Assembly (NCBI RefSeq): GCF_046197865.1
Contig: NZ_CP166990.1
Coordinates: 558,001-622,000, forward strand
Length of the DNA stretch: 64,000 nt
Reading direction: 5' to 3'
Origin: JAHKLT01 sp046197865
GTDB taxonomy: Archaea; Methanobacteriota; Methanobacteria; Methanobacteriales; Methanobacteriaceae
The position numbers and the translations under genes are program-made. The notes beneath the pieces were generated by a model. That model was not told where the DNA came from, made no database searches, and saw only the letters and a list, made by a program, of their open reading frames with translations. The stretch's first letter is position 1; every line of letters starts with the position of its first letter. Below, in pieces: positions 7,507 to 16,136 of this stretch.

Positions 7507-7890
7507 ATGTTTGGTTTTGTTAAGAATAAAGAATTTGAAGAAAAAATAAGTGAATTAGAACAAGTTAATGCTGACATTTGTGTTGAATTAGTTAAATTAA
7601 GAACAAGAGCAAATGCAACAAGTATACTTGTTAAAAATAGTGTAATATTTAGTCAGATATTATTAATGGATAAAAACGAGTTGCCTATTGAAACATTATT
7701 AGAAATACGGGAATTACTTTTAGAATTAAAAGAAGATATGGTTAGTCAAGCTGAATATTATGATGACCGTATTGATACAAATAATGCACAAGAAATATTA
7801 GACATGGTAAATGATAAAATAGATGATTTAGATAAAAGAATAATGGTAGATACAGGAGTATGGAATCAGGAGATAGTTACTCAGAACTAA
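7507..7890 (+). CDS. Coiled-coil hypothetical protein (127 aa)
   Basis: A 127-residue, almost entirely helical protein. Residues 9-40 have a clear heptad pattern (KISELEQVNADICVELVKLR) and a second helix spans 60-95. It follows the clamp gene by seven bases. It may be a scaffold or structural oligomer. Unrecognised. Confidence 0.55.
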   Translation: MFGFVKNKEFEEKISELEQVNADICVELVKLRTRANATSILVKNSVIFSQILLMDKNELPIETLLEIRELLLELKEDMVSQAEYYDDRIDTNNAQEILDMVNDKIDDLDKRIMVDTGVWNQEIVTQN

Positions 7891-8168
7891 TTATTAAACA
7901 TTTAAATGAACAAGTACCTTTAGATAATGATGAATATAATATTAAAGAGTTATCGGTCAAAATAATTTTAAAAACTGGAGAAATAATAGGGTATTGTTTT
8001 ATTAGGGAAGAAACACTTGATAAATTAGTGATAATTGAGGTGCAAAAGGATTTGCAAGAACATATTAAAGTAATAAACAAAGACTTAGTGGAAAGTATTA
8101 AAGTGATTTATATGCAAGATAGTCAAGAAGAGAGTACAGGAGAAAAATACTTGAACCTGTATGAGTGA
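7860..8168 (+). CDS. Hypothetical acidic protein (102 aa)
   Basis: A 102-residue acidic protein whose ATG lies 31 bases inside the end of the previous gene. A GGAG is almost adjacent to that ATG, so the exact start is uncertain. It shares a short overlap with the AP2-like gene at its end. No domain recognised. Confidence 0.5.
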   Translation: MESGDSYSELIIKHLNEQVPLDNDEYNIKELSVKIILKTGEIIGYCFIREETLDKLVIIEVQKDLQEHIKVINKDLVESIKVIYMQDSQEESTGEKYLNLYE

Positions 8169-8532
8169 TTTATATAAATATATTCATTATAATCCTAAAA
8201 AGAAATTATATGAAATAAGAAAAGATGGAAAATACTACGATAGCTTTTCATTATTAACAGATGCTTTATATGAGCGTGATTGTTTAGTTAATGCTGATTG
8301 GGATTATGATGTGCTTGTAGATACTCCTCATTATTATAATCATTATCCTAATATGGATTTACCTCCTTTTAGTAAAGAAAACGATATGCAAAACATTTAT
8401 TGGGATAAAAATAAATGGTGTATAAGGAAATGGATTAATGGTAAAAGGTTAAGGTTTGGAAGGTTTAAAAGTCTTGATGAAGCTAAAAGTCATCGTGATT
8501 GGTTGAAAAAGAATGGTTGGAGGAGAATTTGA
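8161..8532 (+). CDS. AP2-like DNA-binding-domain protein (123 aa)
   Basis: A 123-residue protein with two AP2-like units. The C-terminal unit is clear: YWDKNKWCIRKWINGKRLRF, then GRFKSLDEAKSHRDWLKKNGW. The N-terminal unit is degraded (LYEIRKDGKYYDSF and an ALYERDCLVNADWD helix). Such domains bind DNA in integrases, homing endonucleases and regulators. It is a paralogue in layout of the 4173-4508 protein and may regulate the element or shape its DNA; this is inference. Its TGA overlaps the TTG start of the next gene. Confidence 0.6.
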   Translation: MSDLYKYIHYNPKKKLYEIRKDGKYYDSFSLLTDALYERDCLVNADWDYDVLVDTPHYYNHYPNMDLPPFSKENDMQNIYWDKNKWCIRKWINGKRLRFGRFKSLDEAKSHRDWLKKNGWRRI

Positions 8533-8963
8533 AAGGAAAATACATTGTTTTTAATGGTGAAGATAATGAAACTAAAGAAGAAATAATTCAAATACTAAAA
8601 GAACATTTAACTAATAAATTTTATAATGTTAAAATTATTGATGAACCAATTAATCCTTATATAAGGCGAACAGTTAAAAAGATAAAAGAAACACAAAATA
8701 CAGAAGATTTTACTGTTCAAAGAATAATTGAATTATTATGTTCGGCAGATCGTGTTGATAGTAATTTTAAAATTGAAAAATATAAAGAATTGTATGATGT
8801 GGTGATTAGTAATAGTTCATGTTTAAATCAAGATTTTTATGATACTCATCGTATTTGGTGGGCAGGTATTAATGAGGATACTATTAAGCCTGATTTAACA
8901 ATTCCATTTCCAAATGATAATCCTGATTTTTATGAATATATAGAAAGTTTCATTTGTAAGTGA
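8529..8963 (+). CDS. Degenerate, C-terminally short thymidylate kinase-like protein
   Basis: I choose the TTG at 8529, preceded by GGAGG at 8519-8523 and overlapping the upstream TGA. The 144-residue product follows the dTMP kinase plan: KGKYIVFNGED where the P-loop should be, a DEP in place of REPGGT, then LLCSADR (family LLFAADR) and VISNSSCLNQ (family VIsDRYxxSxxAYQ). The P-loop lysine/glycine pattern (GxxxxGKT) and the DRY arginine are lost. The protein ends soon after KPDLTIPF, so the last third of the fold is missing. Catalysis is unlikely; a regulatory or nucleotide-sensing role is possible. Confidence 0.6.
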   Translation: MKGKYIVFNGEDNETKEEIIQILKEHLTNKFYNVKIIDEPINPYIRRTVKKIKETQNTEDFTVQRIIELLCSADRVDSNFKIEKYKELYDVVISNSSCLNQDFYDTHRIWWAGINEDTIKPDLTIPFPNDNPDFYEYIESFICK

Positions 8964-8978
8964 AACTTTTCTTTTTTT
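8944..8978 (+). terminator. Hairpin plus T-tract terminator of the element operon
   Basis: AAAGTTTCA (8944-8952) and TGAAACTTT (8961-8969) form a perfect 9-bp stem with an 8-base loop, followed by a T-rich run. The stem spans the stop codon of the thymidylate kinase-like gene. It sits where the rightward operon meets the convergent integrase gene. Confidence 0.65.
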
Positions 8979-9135
8979 GTGTTTTGTTTTCTGTATAATT
9001 GAAACTTTTTTTTCTCTTTTTTTATTTATTTTTAATGTGTTATCTATATTAGTTAATGTTTATTTTAGTGGTTAAAGTAGTGCTTTCAAATAACATATTC
9101 TTTCTTTAATTAAATGATATGTAGTTGCCCTTAAG

Positions 9136-10332
9136 TCAGTCTATTTTATTAAAAATCTTCATAAAATTATCATGACCAATCATATCCGCATAATTCTCAA
9201 GACCTCTCTCATCATCATTCAATTTATCAAGAATATTTTCATAATCTTTAACTTTTTTACTCAACTTTTTATTCTGTTTATCAGTATCAATTCTTTTCAC
9301 AATAATATCATTATCAACAACTTCATAACTATACTGATTATATAATGACACATTATTCATAACTTTAACATAATTGAATTTCAAAATATTAGGATTGTTT
9401 TTAAAATAAGACTCATGAGTAGCATTAATACCTCTACCATGAAACATATCTACTTCTTCTTTAGTTAATACATTTTCGTTTAATTCTTTTCCTTGATTTA
9501 AATAAGTTGAATTATATTTACGAAACATATGAGGTACAAATCTACTATATGCTCCCGCTTTTCCAAATTTACAAGTATCATTTATTTGTTTACATAATAC
9601 ATTAGTGTAATTGTTGGAATATTTAAATAAAGGTTGGTTTATATCTTTAATGTTTTTATCTAATAAATTATTAACTATACTTGTTACTGTTTCAGGATTG
9701 ATAAAACTGTAATAATATTTTCCTGTTTTTGCTCGGTATAATTTTAAAGTTCCAATAACATTATCTAATTTGTTTAATATTTCTAAACTGTCTTGAATAT
9801 TTTCTGTTTGATGGTATGGGTATGTTCCTTCATAAAATTGTTTTATAGTTAATGATTTAGTTTCGTTTATAGCACTTCCTGAACTTATCCAAGTCATTAT
9901 TTCTGATTTTAATTCTTTATTTGCTAATTCTAATCCTTGTAATATTTCTTCTTTTTTAAGAAGATTTTCAAATGCTATTGGAGGATATTTTTGTAGTTGT
10001 TTATTGTTTAATGGAGGAATATAAGGTATTTTGACACGGTGTTGTTTATATATTGATTTTATTCTTCCTTCTATTGTTGTTGCTGTTTGACCTTTAGTTG
10101 ATGTTAATATATAATTAGTTCTAAAATCAATCAAACGGTCATATATTTTTAATTTATGTTCAGGAGTGTTATTTCCTTGTTCTTTTAATGCTTCTTTAAT
10201 TAAATTACTCATAGATTTTCTATGATATAATGTATAATGTTTTATTGCAGTCCTATATGTTTTCATAGTATTGTAAGTATATGAATTTAATTCACATAAG
10301 TCATCTAAAAGGGCTTTATCTTCTTTAAACAT
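9136..10332 (-). CDS. int: Tyrosine recombinase/integrase of the element
   Basis: A 398-residue site-specific tyrosine recombinase. An N-terminal SAM-like core-binding region (residues 10-95) precedes the catalytic domain. Visible catalytic residues are the lysine region at 202-205 (AKTGK), HMFR at 268-271, His298 and nucleophile Tyr309. The first arginine, expected in a TGxRxxE-type motif, is replaced: the segment reads SGSAINE with Ala154 there. A C-terminal coiled coil (residues 345-375) is additional. It points leftward, against the element operon, as is common for an integrase at the end of a provirus. Whether it is fully active is open. Confidence 0.88.
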   Translation of the reverse strand: MFKEDKALLDDLCELNSYTYNTMKTYRTAIKHYTLYHRKSMSNLIKEALKEQGNNTPEHKLKIYDRLIDFRTNYILTSTKGQTATTIEGRIKSIYKQHRVKIPYIPPLNNKQLQKYPPIAFENLLKKEEILQGLELANKELKSEIMTWISSGSAINETKSLTIKQFYEGTYPYHQTENIQDSLEILNKLDNVIGTLKLYRAKTGKYYYSFINPETVTSIVNNLLDKNIKDINQPLFKYSNNYTNVLCKQINDTCKFGKAGAYSRFVPHMFRKYNSTYLNQGKELNENVLTKEEVDMFHGRGINATHESYFKNNPNILKFNYVKVMNNVSLYNQYSYEVVDNDIIVKRIDTDKQNKKLSKKVKDYENILDKLNDDERGLENYADMIGHDNFMKIFNKID

Positions 10333-10486
10333 AATATATCTACTCTTTGTTTTTTAATATTATTATTGATTGTGAAAGAGCACCTGAGAACAATTATTTT
10401 GATATGAACCCTATAATATTTTATATTATTCGGTAATGGTATCTTATTTTGTTAATTAATAGTACGTCCCTCTTTGGAGTTAAAAA
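10333..10486. other. Element/chromosome boundary region with adhesin promoter
   Basis: This divergent gap separates the integrase from the chromosomal adhesin gene and is the most likely place for the right attachment site. No tRNA or obvious direct repeat is visible. The left end is outside the window, so the core cannot be defined. A TTTTATATTATT stretch near 10426-10437 could be the adhesin TATA box, and GGAG occurs shortly before the ATG at 10487. Confidence 0.3.
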
Positions 10487-13400
10487 ATGTCATATCAGAA
10501 ATTAAATTTTAAACATAATAAAATTTTTAAAATTTCTTTTTTAATAATCATAATAATTACTTGTATTGATCCATTAGTTGGATTAAATATTTCGAATTAT
10601 GAAAATGAATTATTAATTGAAGAATTAAATGAAACATCAATATTAGACCTTAAACAAGAAATTATTCCAAATGGAAACACATTTGAAGATATTCAAAATG
10701 CTATACATGGAGCTAATGAAGGTGATACTATTTATTTAAATAATTTAACTTATATTGGTAATGGAAATCAATTATTTTTATATAAATCAGTACATATTTC
10801 AGGTTCAACAATTAATGGAAATGAAACATCTACTTTAGATGCAAAAGAATTATCAAGAATACTTGTTATTGCAGAATCTGCAAATAATGTTGTAATATCA
10901 AACTGTGTTTTCATTAATGGTAATTTTGATGTAGAAGGTGGTGGAGCTATTTTAGTACTTACAAATAATGTAACAATAAAAGACTCAGAATTTAAAAATA
11001 ACTTTGCATTGGGTGGAGGAGCTATTTATACAGATTATACAAATGCACCTTATGGAGCTGCTTCTGATTTACTTATTTATAATTGTAATTTTATTAATAA
11101 TCGAGCTATTGTATCAGGAGGAGCAGTTGGAGCTTATGGGAACAATACAAAAATTGTAAAATCAAATTTCATATCAAATTCAGCTTATAATGATAGAGAT
11201 ATTGGAAGAAATTTTGCTTATGGTGGAGCTATTCAATTAGGAATGGATATTCCAAATCATTATGCATATTGTATAAATTCTACATTCATTAATAATTATG
11301 CAATTACTTTACATGAAGGAGCATACTCTCATGGTGGAGCAGGCTGTGTTAGGGATGGAGATTTTTATATTGATTGTATTTTTATAAATAATACTGCAGA
11401 TGAAGGTGGTGCATTAACAATTCATGCTGATTGCATAATTTCTAATTGTAGCTTTATAAATAATACTGCTACAAAATTATATGGTGGAGCTATCGGTACT
11501 GGATGGGATTATGAAGATATGGAACTTATAATTGAAAATTCTAATTTTGAAAATAATAAAGCTCCAATTGGAGGAGCAATACAAATAATGGGAGAAAATA
11601 TAGATATTAATAATTGTAATTTTTCTAATAATTTAGCATTCGTAAATGGTGGAGCTATTTATATTGAAGGAGATAATACAGAAATTCAAAATTCTTTATT
11701 TAAAGAAAATATAGCTAATGTAAATGGTGGAGGAGCTTATATTGAGGGATCTAATTCAAAGTTTTATAATAATACCTTTTTATCAAATGAAGCTATTCCT
11801 GATTTTGAAAAACTTAATGATGGTTTAGGAGGAGCTATTTTTATAAATGGGTCTAATGTTTTTATTGAAGAAAATACATTTAGACTCAATACTGCTAGAA
11901 ATGGAAGTGCAATTTATTTTGATAAATCTGGTAAAAAACTTGTAATCACAAATAATATAATGTCAAATAATCAAGCATGGGTTTATTTACTTCCAACAAC
12001 TAGTCATGACATTTATTATGGGGAAAAAGAAAATATTGAAGTTATCATTCATGGTGGAAATAATATTGCAAGTATTAATAGATTAGAACTTTCTAATGCT
12101 ATTTATAATGGAGCAAACCCTAATGAAATAACTATTAATAATGAAATACCAGTTTTAGGTGCTACTGATTCTGGGATTTTATATCAAGATAGCAGAGAAT
12201 ATTCAATAGATATCTTACTTACAATAACTCATGAAGATGGAGAATGTGTATATAATCAAACATTAATTTCTGATATTTGGGGAAATGTTTCTATTGTATT
12301 AGAAAATCTTAAAGTAGGGAAATATTATGTTAATGCAATCCATTACGAAGATACTTATTATAAATTCATTACAAACTATTCTGTATTTAATGTATATCCT
12401 ATTGTAGATGTTGAAATTTCTAAATATTCAAATAAAACAAACTTTAATTATTTAGATATAATTGTTTGGGAAATATCAGTTAAAAATAACGGTCCAAATC
12501 AAGCAACACAAGTATTAGTTAATGAAATTTTACCTAGTGGCCTAATATGGATTAAAGATAATAGTGAGGGTAGTTATAATTTTTCTAATGGATTATGGAA
12601 TGTTGGAACATTAAATGTTAATGAATCAAAATCATTAAAAATATATTGTATAGCAAATATTACTGGAATTATTGTAAATTCTGTTAATGTTTCTTCTTTT
12701 GAGTATGATAGGAATTTGTCTAATAATTTTGATGATTTTACAGTTTTAGTTAATGATTCTGTTGATTTAGTTATTAGTAAGATTGCCAATAATTCTAATC
12801 CTATTTTTGGTAGTGTTATTGAGTGGGTTTTAACTGTTTTTAATGATGGTCCTGATGATGCAACTGGTGTAGTTGTTTTTGATATTTTGCCTAACGGTAT
12901 TGTTTATTTAGGTGATGATAGTGGAGGTAGCTATGATTTTTTATCTGGGAGATGGTTTATTGGTGATTTAGCTTTTGGTGAGTCAAAAACTTTAAAAATT
13001 GTTACTTTGGTTAATGTTACTGGAATTATTGTAAATTTTGTTAATGTTTCTTCATTAGAATTTGATAGGAATTTGTCTAATAATTTTGATGATTTTACAG
13101 TTTTAGTTAATGATTCTGTTGATTTAGTTATTAGTAAGGTTGCTAATAATTCTAATCCTATTTTTGGTAGTGTTATTGAGTGGGTTTTAACTGTTTTTAA
13201 TGATGGTCCTGATGATGCAACTGGGGTAGTTGTTTTTGATATTTTACCTGATGGTATTGTTTATTTAGGTGATGATAGCGGAGGTAGCTATGATTCATCT
13301 ACAGGCAAATGGTTTATTGGTGATTTAGCTTTTGGTGAGTCAAAGACTTTAAAAATTGTTACTTTGGTTAATGTTACTGGAATTATTGTAAATTCTGTTA

Positions 13401-14749
13401 ATGTTTCTTCTTTTGAGTATGATAGGAATTTGTCTAATAATTTTGATGATTTTACAGTTTTAGTTAATGATTCTGTTGATTTAATTATTGAAAAGGATGT
13501 TAATGATGTTAATCCAATGTATGGAAATATTATTACTTGGATTTTAACTGTTTTTAATGATGGTCCTGATGATGCAACTGAGGTTATTGTTTTTGATATT
13601 TTGCCTTATGGTATTGTTTATTTAGGTGATGATAGTGGAGGTAGCTATGATTCATCTACAGGTAAATGGCTTATTGGTAATTTAAATTCTGGTGATTCTA
13701 GAGTTTTGAAAATCACTACTTTGATAAATACTACTGGAATTATTGTTAATTATGCAAATGTTTCTTCTTTGGAGCGTGATAGGAATTTATCTAATAATGA
13801 AGATGATTTTACTATTCTTGTTGATGATTCTGTTGATTTGGTTATTGATAAGTCTGTTAGTAATGTTAATCCTGCTTTTGGTGATATTGTCATTTGGATT
13901 TTGACTGTTTTTAATGATGGTCCTGATGACGCAACTGGTGTGGCTGTTTTTGATATTTTACCTGGAGGTATTGTTTATTTAAGTGATGATAGTGGGGGTA
14001 GCTATGATTCATCTACAGGTAAATGGCTTATTGGTAATTTAAATTCTGGTGAATCTAAAATTCTTAAAATTACTACTTTGATAAATACTACAGGAAATAT
14101 TGTTAATTATGCAAATGTTTCTTCTATAGAAAATGATAGAAATTTATCAAATAATCATATTTCTAAAGATGTAAAAGTTAATAAATCAGCTGATTTAGAA
14201 CTTATTAAAATAGCTTCAATTGTTGAAATTTATTTAAATGATACATTTGAATATATAATTACTATTTATAATAATGGTCCAGATATGGCTGAAAATGTAA
14301 TAGTTAGAGATATTTTAGATTCTTCTTTAAGATTTTTAAACTATTCTGCATCAAAGGGTATTTATCAAGAAGGTATTTGGAAAATAGGAAATCTTGAAAA
14401 TGGGGGTTTTGCTATTTTAACTTTATCTGTTCAAGCAATAGCTATTGGTAATATTTTTAATGAAGCTATAGTTTCATCTGATACTCATGATTCTGATTTA
14501 TCTAATAATGAAGATAATGTTATTATAAATGTTATAGTCATTGAAGATAAAATCGAAATTATAAATGATGAGTTAGCTTTCTTTGATGAAGAGAATTTTG
14601 ATAATATTTTAACAGTTAATATTGCTAATGCACAAGATTTAGAGATTATATCTATGAAAAAAACAGGTAATCCAATTATAATTTTATTTTTATTATTTGG
14701 TTTACTTATTCCATTTAGATATTTAAAATTAAAATTTATTTTTGAATAG
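10487..14749 (+). CDS. Adhesin-like surface protein with beta-helix and DUF11 repeats
   Basis: A 1420-residue surface protein. A basic N-terminus and a hydrophobic core at residues 15-35 form the signal peptide. Residues ~60-520 are Asn/Gly-rich right-handed parallel beta-helix repeats (recurring GGAI and CNF.NN patterns). Residues 640-1353 are six DUF11 units, each about 119 residues, at an exact 357-bp period. A C-terminal hydrophobic segment (residues ~1392-1410) followed by basic residues anchors it in the membrane. Such adhesin-like proteins are the hallmark of host-associated Methanobrevibacter and are thought to mediate cell or host contact across pseudomurein. The ligand is unknown. 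Confidence 0.9.
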   Translation: MSYQKLNFKHNKIFKISFLIIIIITCIDPLVGLNISNYENELLIEELNETSILDLKQEIIPNGNTFEDIQNAIHGANEGDTIYLNNLTYIGNGNQLFLYKSVHISGSTINGNETSTLDAKELSRILVIAESANNVVISNCVFINGNFDVEGGGAILVLTNNVTIKDSEFKNNFALGGGAIYTDYTNAPYGAASDLLIYNCNFINNRAIVSGGAVGAYGNNTKIVKSNFISNSAYNDRDIGRNFAYGGAIQLGMDIPNHYAYCINSTFINNYAITLHEGAYSHGGAGCVRDGDFYIDCIFINNTADEGGALTIHADCIISNCSFINNTATKLYGGAIGTGWDYEDMELIIENSNFENNKAPIGGAIQIMGENIDINNCNFSNNLAFVNGGAIYIEGDNTEIQNSLFKENIANVNGGGAYIEGSNSKFYNNTFLSNEAIPDFEKLNDGLGGAIFINGSNVFIEENTFRLNTARNGSAIYFDKSGKKLVITNNIMSNNQAWVYLLPTTSHDIYYGEKENIEVIIHGGNNIASINRLELSNAIYNGANPNEITINNEIPVLGATDSGILYQDSREYSIDILLTITHEDGECVYNQTLISDIWGNVSIVLENLKVGKYYVNAIHYEDTYYKFITNYSVFNVYPIVDVEISKYSNKTNFNYLDIIVWEISVKNNGPNQATQVLVNEILPSGLIWIKDNSEGSYNFSNGLWNVGTLNVNESKSLKIYCIANITGIIVNSVNVSSFEYDRNLSNNFDDFTVLVNDSVDLVISKIANNSNPIFGSVIEWVLTVFNDGPDDATGVVVFDILPNGIVYLGDDSGGSYDFLSGRWFIGDLAFGESKTLKIVTLVNVTGIIVNFVNVSSLEFDRNLSNNFDDFTVLVNDSVDLVISKVANNSNPIFGSVIEWVLTVFNDGPDDATGVVVFDILPDGIVYLGDDSGGSYDSSTGKWFIGDLAFGESKTLKIVTLVNVTGIIVNSVNVSSFEYDRNLSNNFDDFTVLVNDSVDLIIEKDVNDVNPMYGNIITWILTVFNDGPDDATEVIVFDILPYGIVYLGDDSGGSYDSSTGKWLIGNLNSGDSRVLKITTLINTTGIIVNYANVSSLERDRNLSNNEDDFTILVDDSVDLVIDKSVSNVNPAFGDIVIWILTVFNDGPDDATGVAVFDILPGGIVYLSDDSGGSYDSSTGKWLIGNLNSGESKILKITTLINTTGNIVNYANVSSIENDRNLSNNHISKDVKVNKSADLELIKIASIVEIYLNDTFEYIITIYNNGPDMAENVIVRDILDSSLRFLNYSASKGIYQEGIWKIGNLENGGFAILTLSVQAIAIGNIFNEAIVSSDTHDSDLSNNEDNVIINVIVIEDKIEIINDELAFFDEENFDNILTVNIANAQDLEIISMKKTGNPIIILFLLFGLLIPFRYLKLKFIFE
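12404..14545 (+). repeat. Six tandem DUF11-encoding repeats, period 357 bp
   Basis: Units begin at 12404, 12761, 13118, 13475, 13832 and 14189, always 357 bases apart with no indel. Units two and three are nearly identical in DNA. The end of unit one and the end of unit three share a long identical stretch (the SSFEYDRNLSNNFDD region). The outer units are more diverged. The pattern indicates recent duplication or gene conversion inside the adhesin gene. Confidence 0.9.
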
Positions 14750-15066
14750 TTTTTTACTATTCTTTTAATTATTTTTTTTGATAATTTAATTTTATAAAAA
14801 TTTTTACTATGTGTTTTTATTAAAGGGTTTTTTAATTATTCATACTATATTGAATTATTATTTTTAAAATCATTTATTTTATATAGATTATAAAACACTA
14901 TTGATTTTATCGAAGCTATTTATTAAATTATAAAAACTTTTATATATGATTTTTAATAAATAATTAATTAGATATATGTTGCTAACTTTATTTATATAAT
15001 TTTTTATAATAGCTGTTTCAACATTTATTAAATATTAAATATATTTTTAAAAAAAGGAGTAATAAT
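14750..15066. other. AT-rich intergenic region with promoter of the histone-fold gene
   Basis: No ORF or RNA gene is visible in these 317 bases. Several TATA-like stretches occur (TTTATATATGA near 14939 and ATTTATATAA near 14991). The second is about 75 bases before the next gene and could serve it. AAAAGGAG just before the ATG at 15067 is the ribosome binding site. Confidence 0.35.
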
Positions 15067-15552
15067 ATGTTAGAAATTCAAGATGAAAATATTAATGAAG
15101 AAGAGTTAAATGAAGAAGAATTAAACGATGAAGAAGTTTCTGAAGATGATGAAGATGAAAAATTACCTTTTGCTAAAGCAGAAGTTGTTCGTTTAATGAA
15201 AGAAAATCTTGATGACGATAAAATGATTCGTGAAAGAGTAAAAGTAGAAATGAACAGATTTTTAGGTGATGTGCTTAAAAATGTTTGCGAACAATTAAAT
15301 GAATATCCATATACTACTATTGAATATGAAATGCTCAAAGAATCAACTTATCCATATACTAATATTAAAAGAATTAATCAAGAAAAAGAAAGAATTTTAT
15401 TGCATTTAGAAGCTATTAAAGCTGATTGTAATGCTTTAGCTATGGATGTTACTAAAACTCTTAAGTTAAAAGATGTTGTTGATGAAGATGATGATTTCAA
15501 AGCATTTTTAACTAACACTGAAAACATTGAAGATGAAGAACAAGAAGAATAA
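15067..15552 (+). CDS. Acidic histone-fold protein with C-terminal coiled coil
   Basis: A 161-residue protein in three parts. Residues 1-32 are almost all Glu/Asp/Asn. Residues 33-97 align with the archaeal histone pattern: LPFAKAEVVRLMKE (compare LPxAPxxRIxK), a long central helix RVKVEMNRFLGDVLKNVCEQL, and TTIEYEMLKES at the third helix. Residues ~100-140 are a long charged helix. The acidic tails are opposite to the basic character of classical HMf histones. It could be a variant or coiled-coil histone or a nucleoid-protein partner. The fold match is by eye and needs a profile search. Transcribed alone. Confidence 0.55.
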   Translation: MLEIQDENINEEELNEEELNDEEVSEDDEDEKLPFAKAEVVRLMKENLDDDKMIRERVKVEMNRFLGDVLKNVCEQLNEYPYTTIEYEMLKESTYPYTNIKRINQEKERILLHLEAIKADCNALAMDVTKTLKLKDVVDEDDDFKAFLTNTENIEDEEQEE

Positions 15553-15557
15553 TTCTT

Positions 15558-16127
15558 CTATTCTTCTATTATTGTAAAACCTGTTTTTAAATTTTTTAAT
15601 TCCTCTTCACTAAGGGGAGTAGTGATTGTATCTGGACTAACAATATTACTTTGTCCGAATGGATCTTCTATAATTAATTTTGCTTTTATTTTACCTTCTT
15701 TTAGTTCTTCTAATTTTATAAGAATCTTCTCAGCATTTTCTAATGATTCACCGTCACAAAATAATTTCAAAGCTCTTTTCACTGCATCTTCAAATCTAGT
15801 TATAACACCTTCCACATTTGATACATATCCTTCTGATTTTGGACCAGGTTCAACTTTTAATCCAAGTTCAGGAATGCTCACTGTTGCAGATTGTGATCTA
15901 ACAACTCTTGAAGATATTGTTTCATTTGTAATATCTAATTCATATTTTGCAGGATCATTATGTTCTAAAGCTATTACATCATTGTGTTTATAATTACATT
16001 TATCACATAAAATTGTAGTTTCTAAAACTTTTCCAAAATGAGGAATTTCAATCTCCTTCATTACAGATTTAGCTCCTTTTTCATGACAAGCAGGACATAC
16101 AACAATCATTTCATTTATTTCTTCCAA
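15558..16127 (-). CDS. ZPR1-type zinc-finger protein
   Basis: A 189-residue archaeal ZPR1 homologue: CPAC near residues 11-14 and CDKC near 37-40 form the zinc finger, followed by the ZPR1 beta-sandwich with VSIPELGLKVEPG. Eukaryotic ZPR1 is a chaperone-like partner of elongation factor 1A; the archaeal role is less defined. The start is the TTG at 16127, behind GAGGTG. It begins nine bases after the stop of the upstream kinase-like gene, so the two form an operon. Confidence 0.88.
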   Translation of the reverse strand: MEEINEMIVVCPACHEKGAKSVMKEIEIPHFGKVLETTILCDKCNYKHNDVIALEHNDPAKYELDITNETISSRVVRSQSATVSIPELGLKVEPGPKSEGYVSNVEGVITRFEDAVKRALKLFCDGESLENAEKILIKLEELKEGKIKAKLIIEDPFGQSNIVSPDTITTPLSEEELKNLKTGFTIIEE

Positions 16128-16136
16128 TTTAACACC

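Noticed and set aside
15078..15338. Ser-rich reverse frame
   Set aside because: Complement of the acidic Glu/Asp-rich histone-fold gene; low-complexity Ser content is an antisense artefact.
15622..15993. 123-codon forward frame antisense to ZPR1
   Set aside because: The reverse strand encodes a complete ZPR1 with zinc-finger cysteines; the forward frame has no domain.
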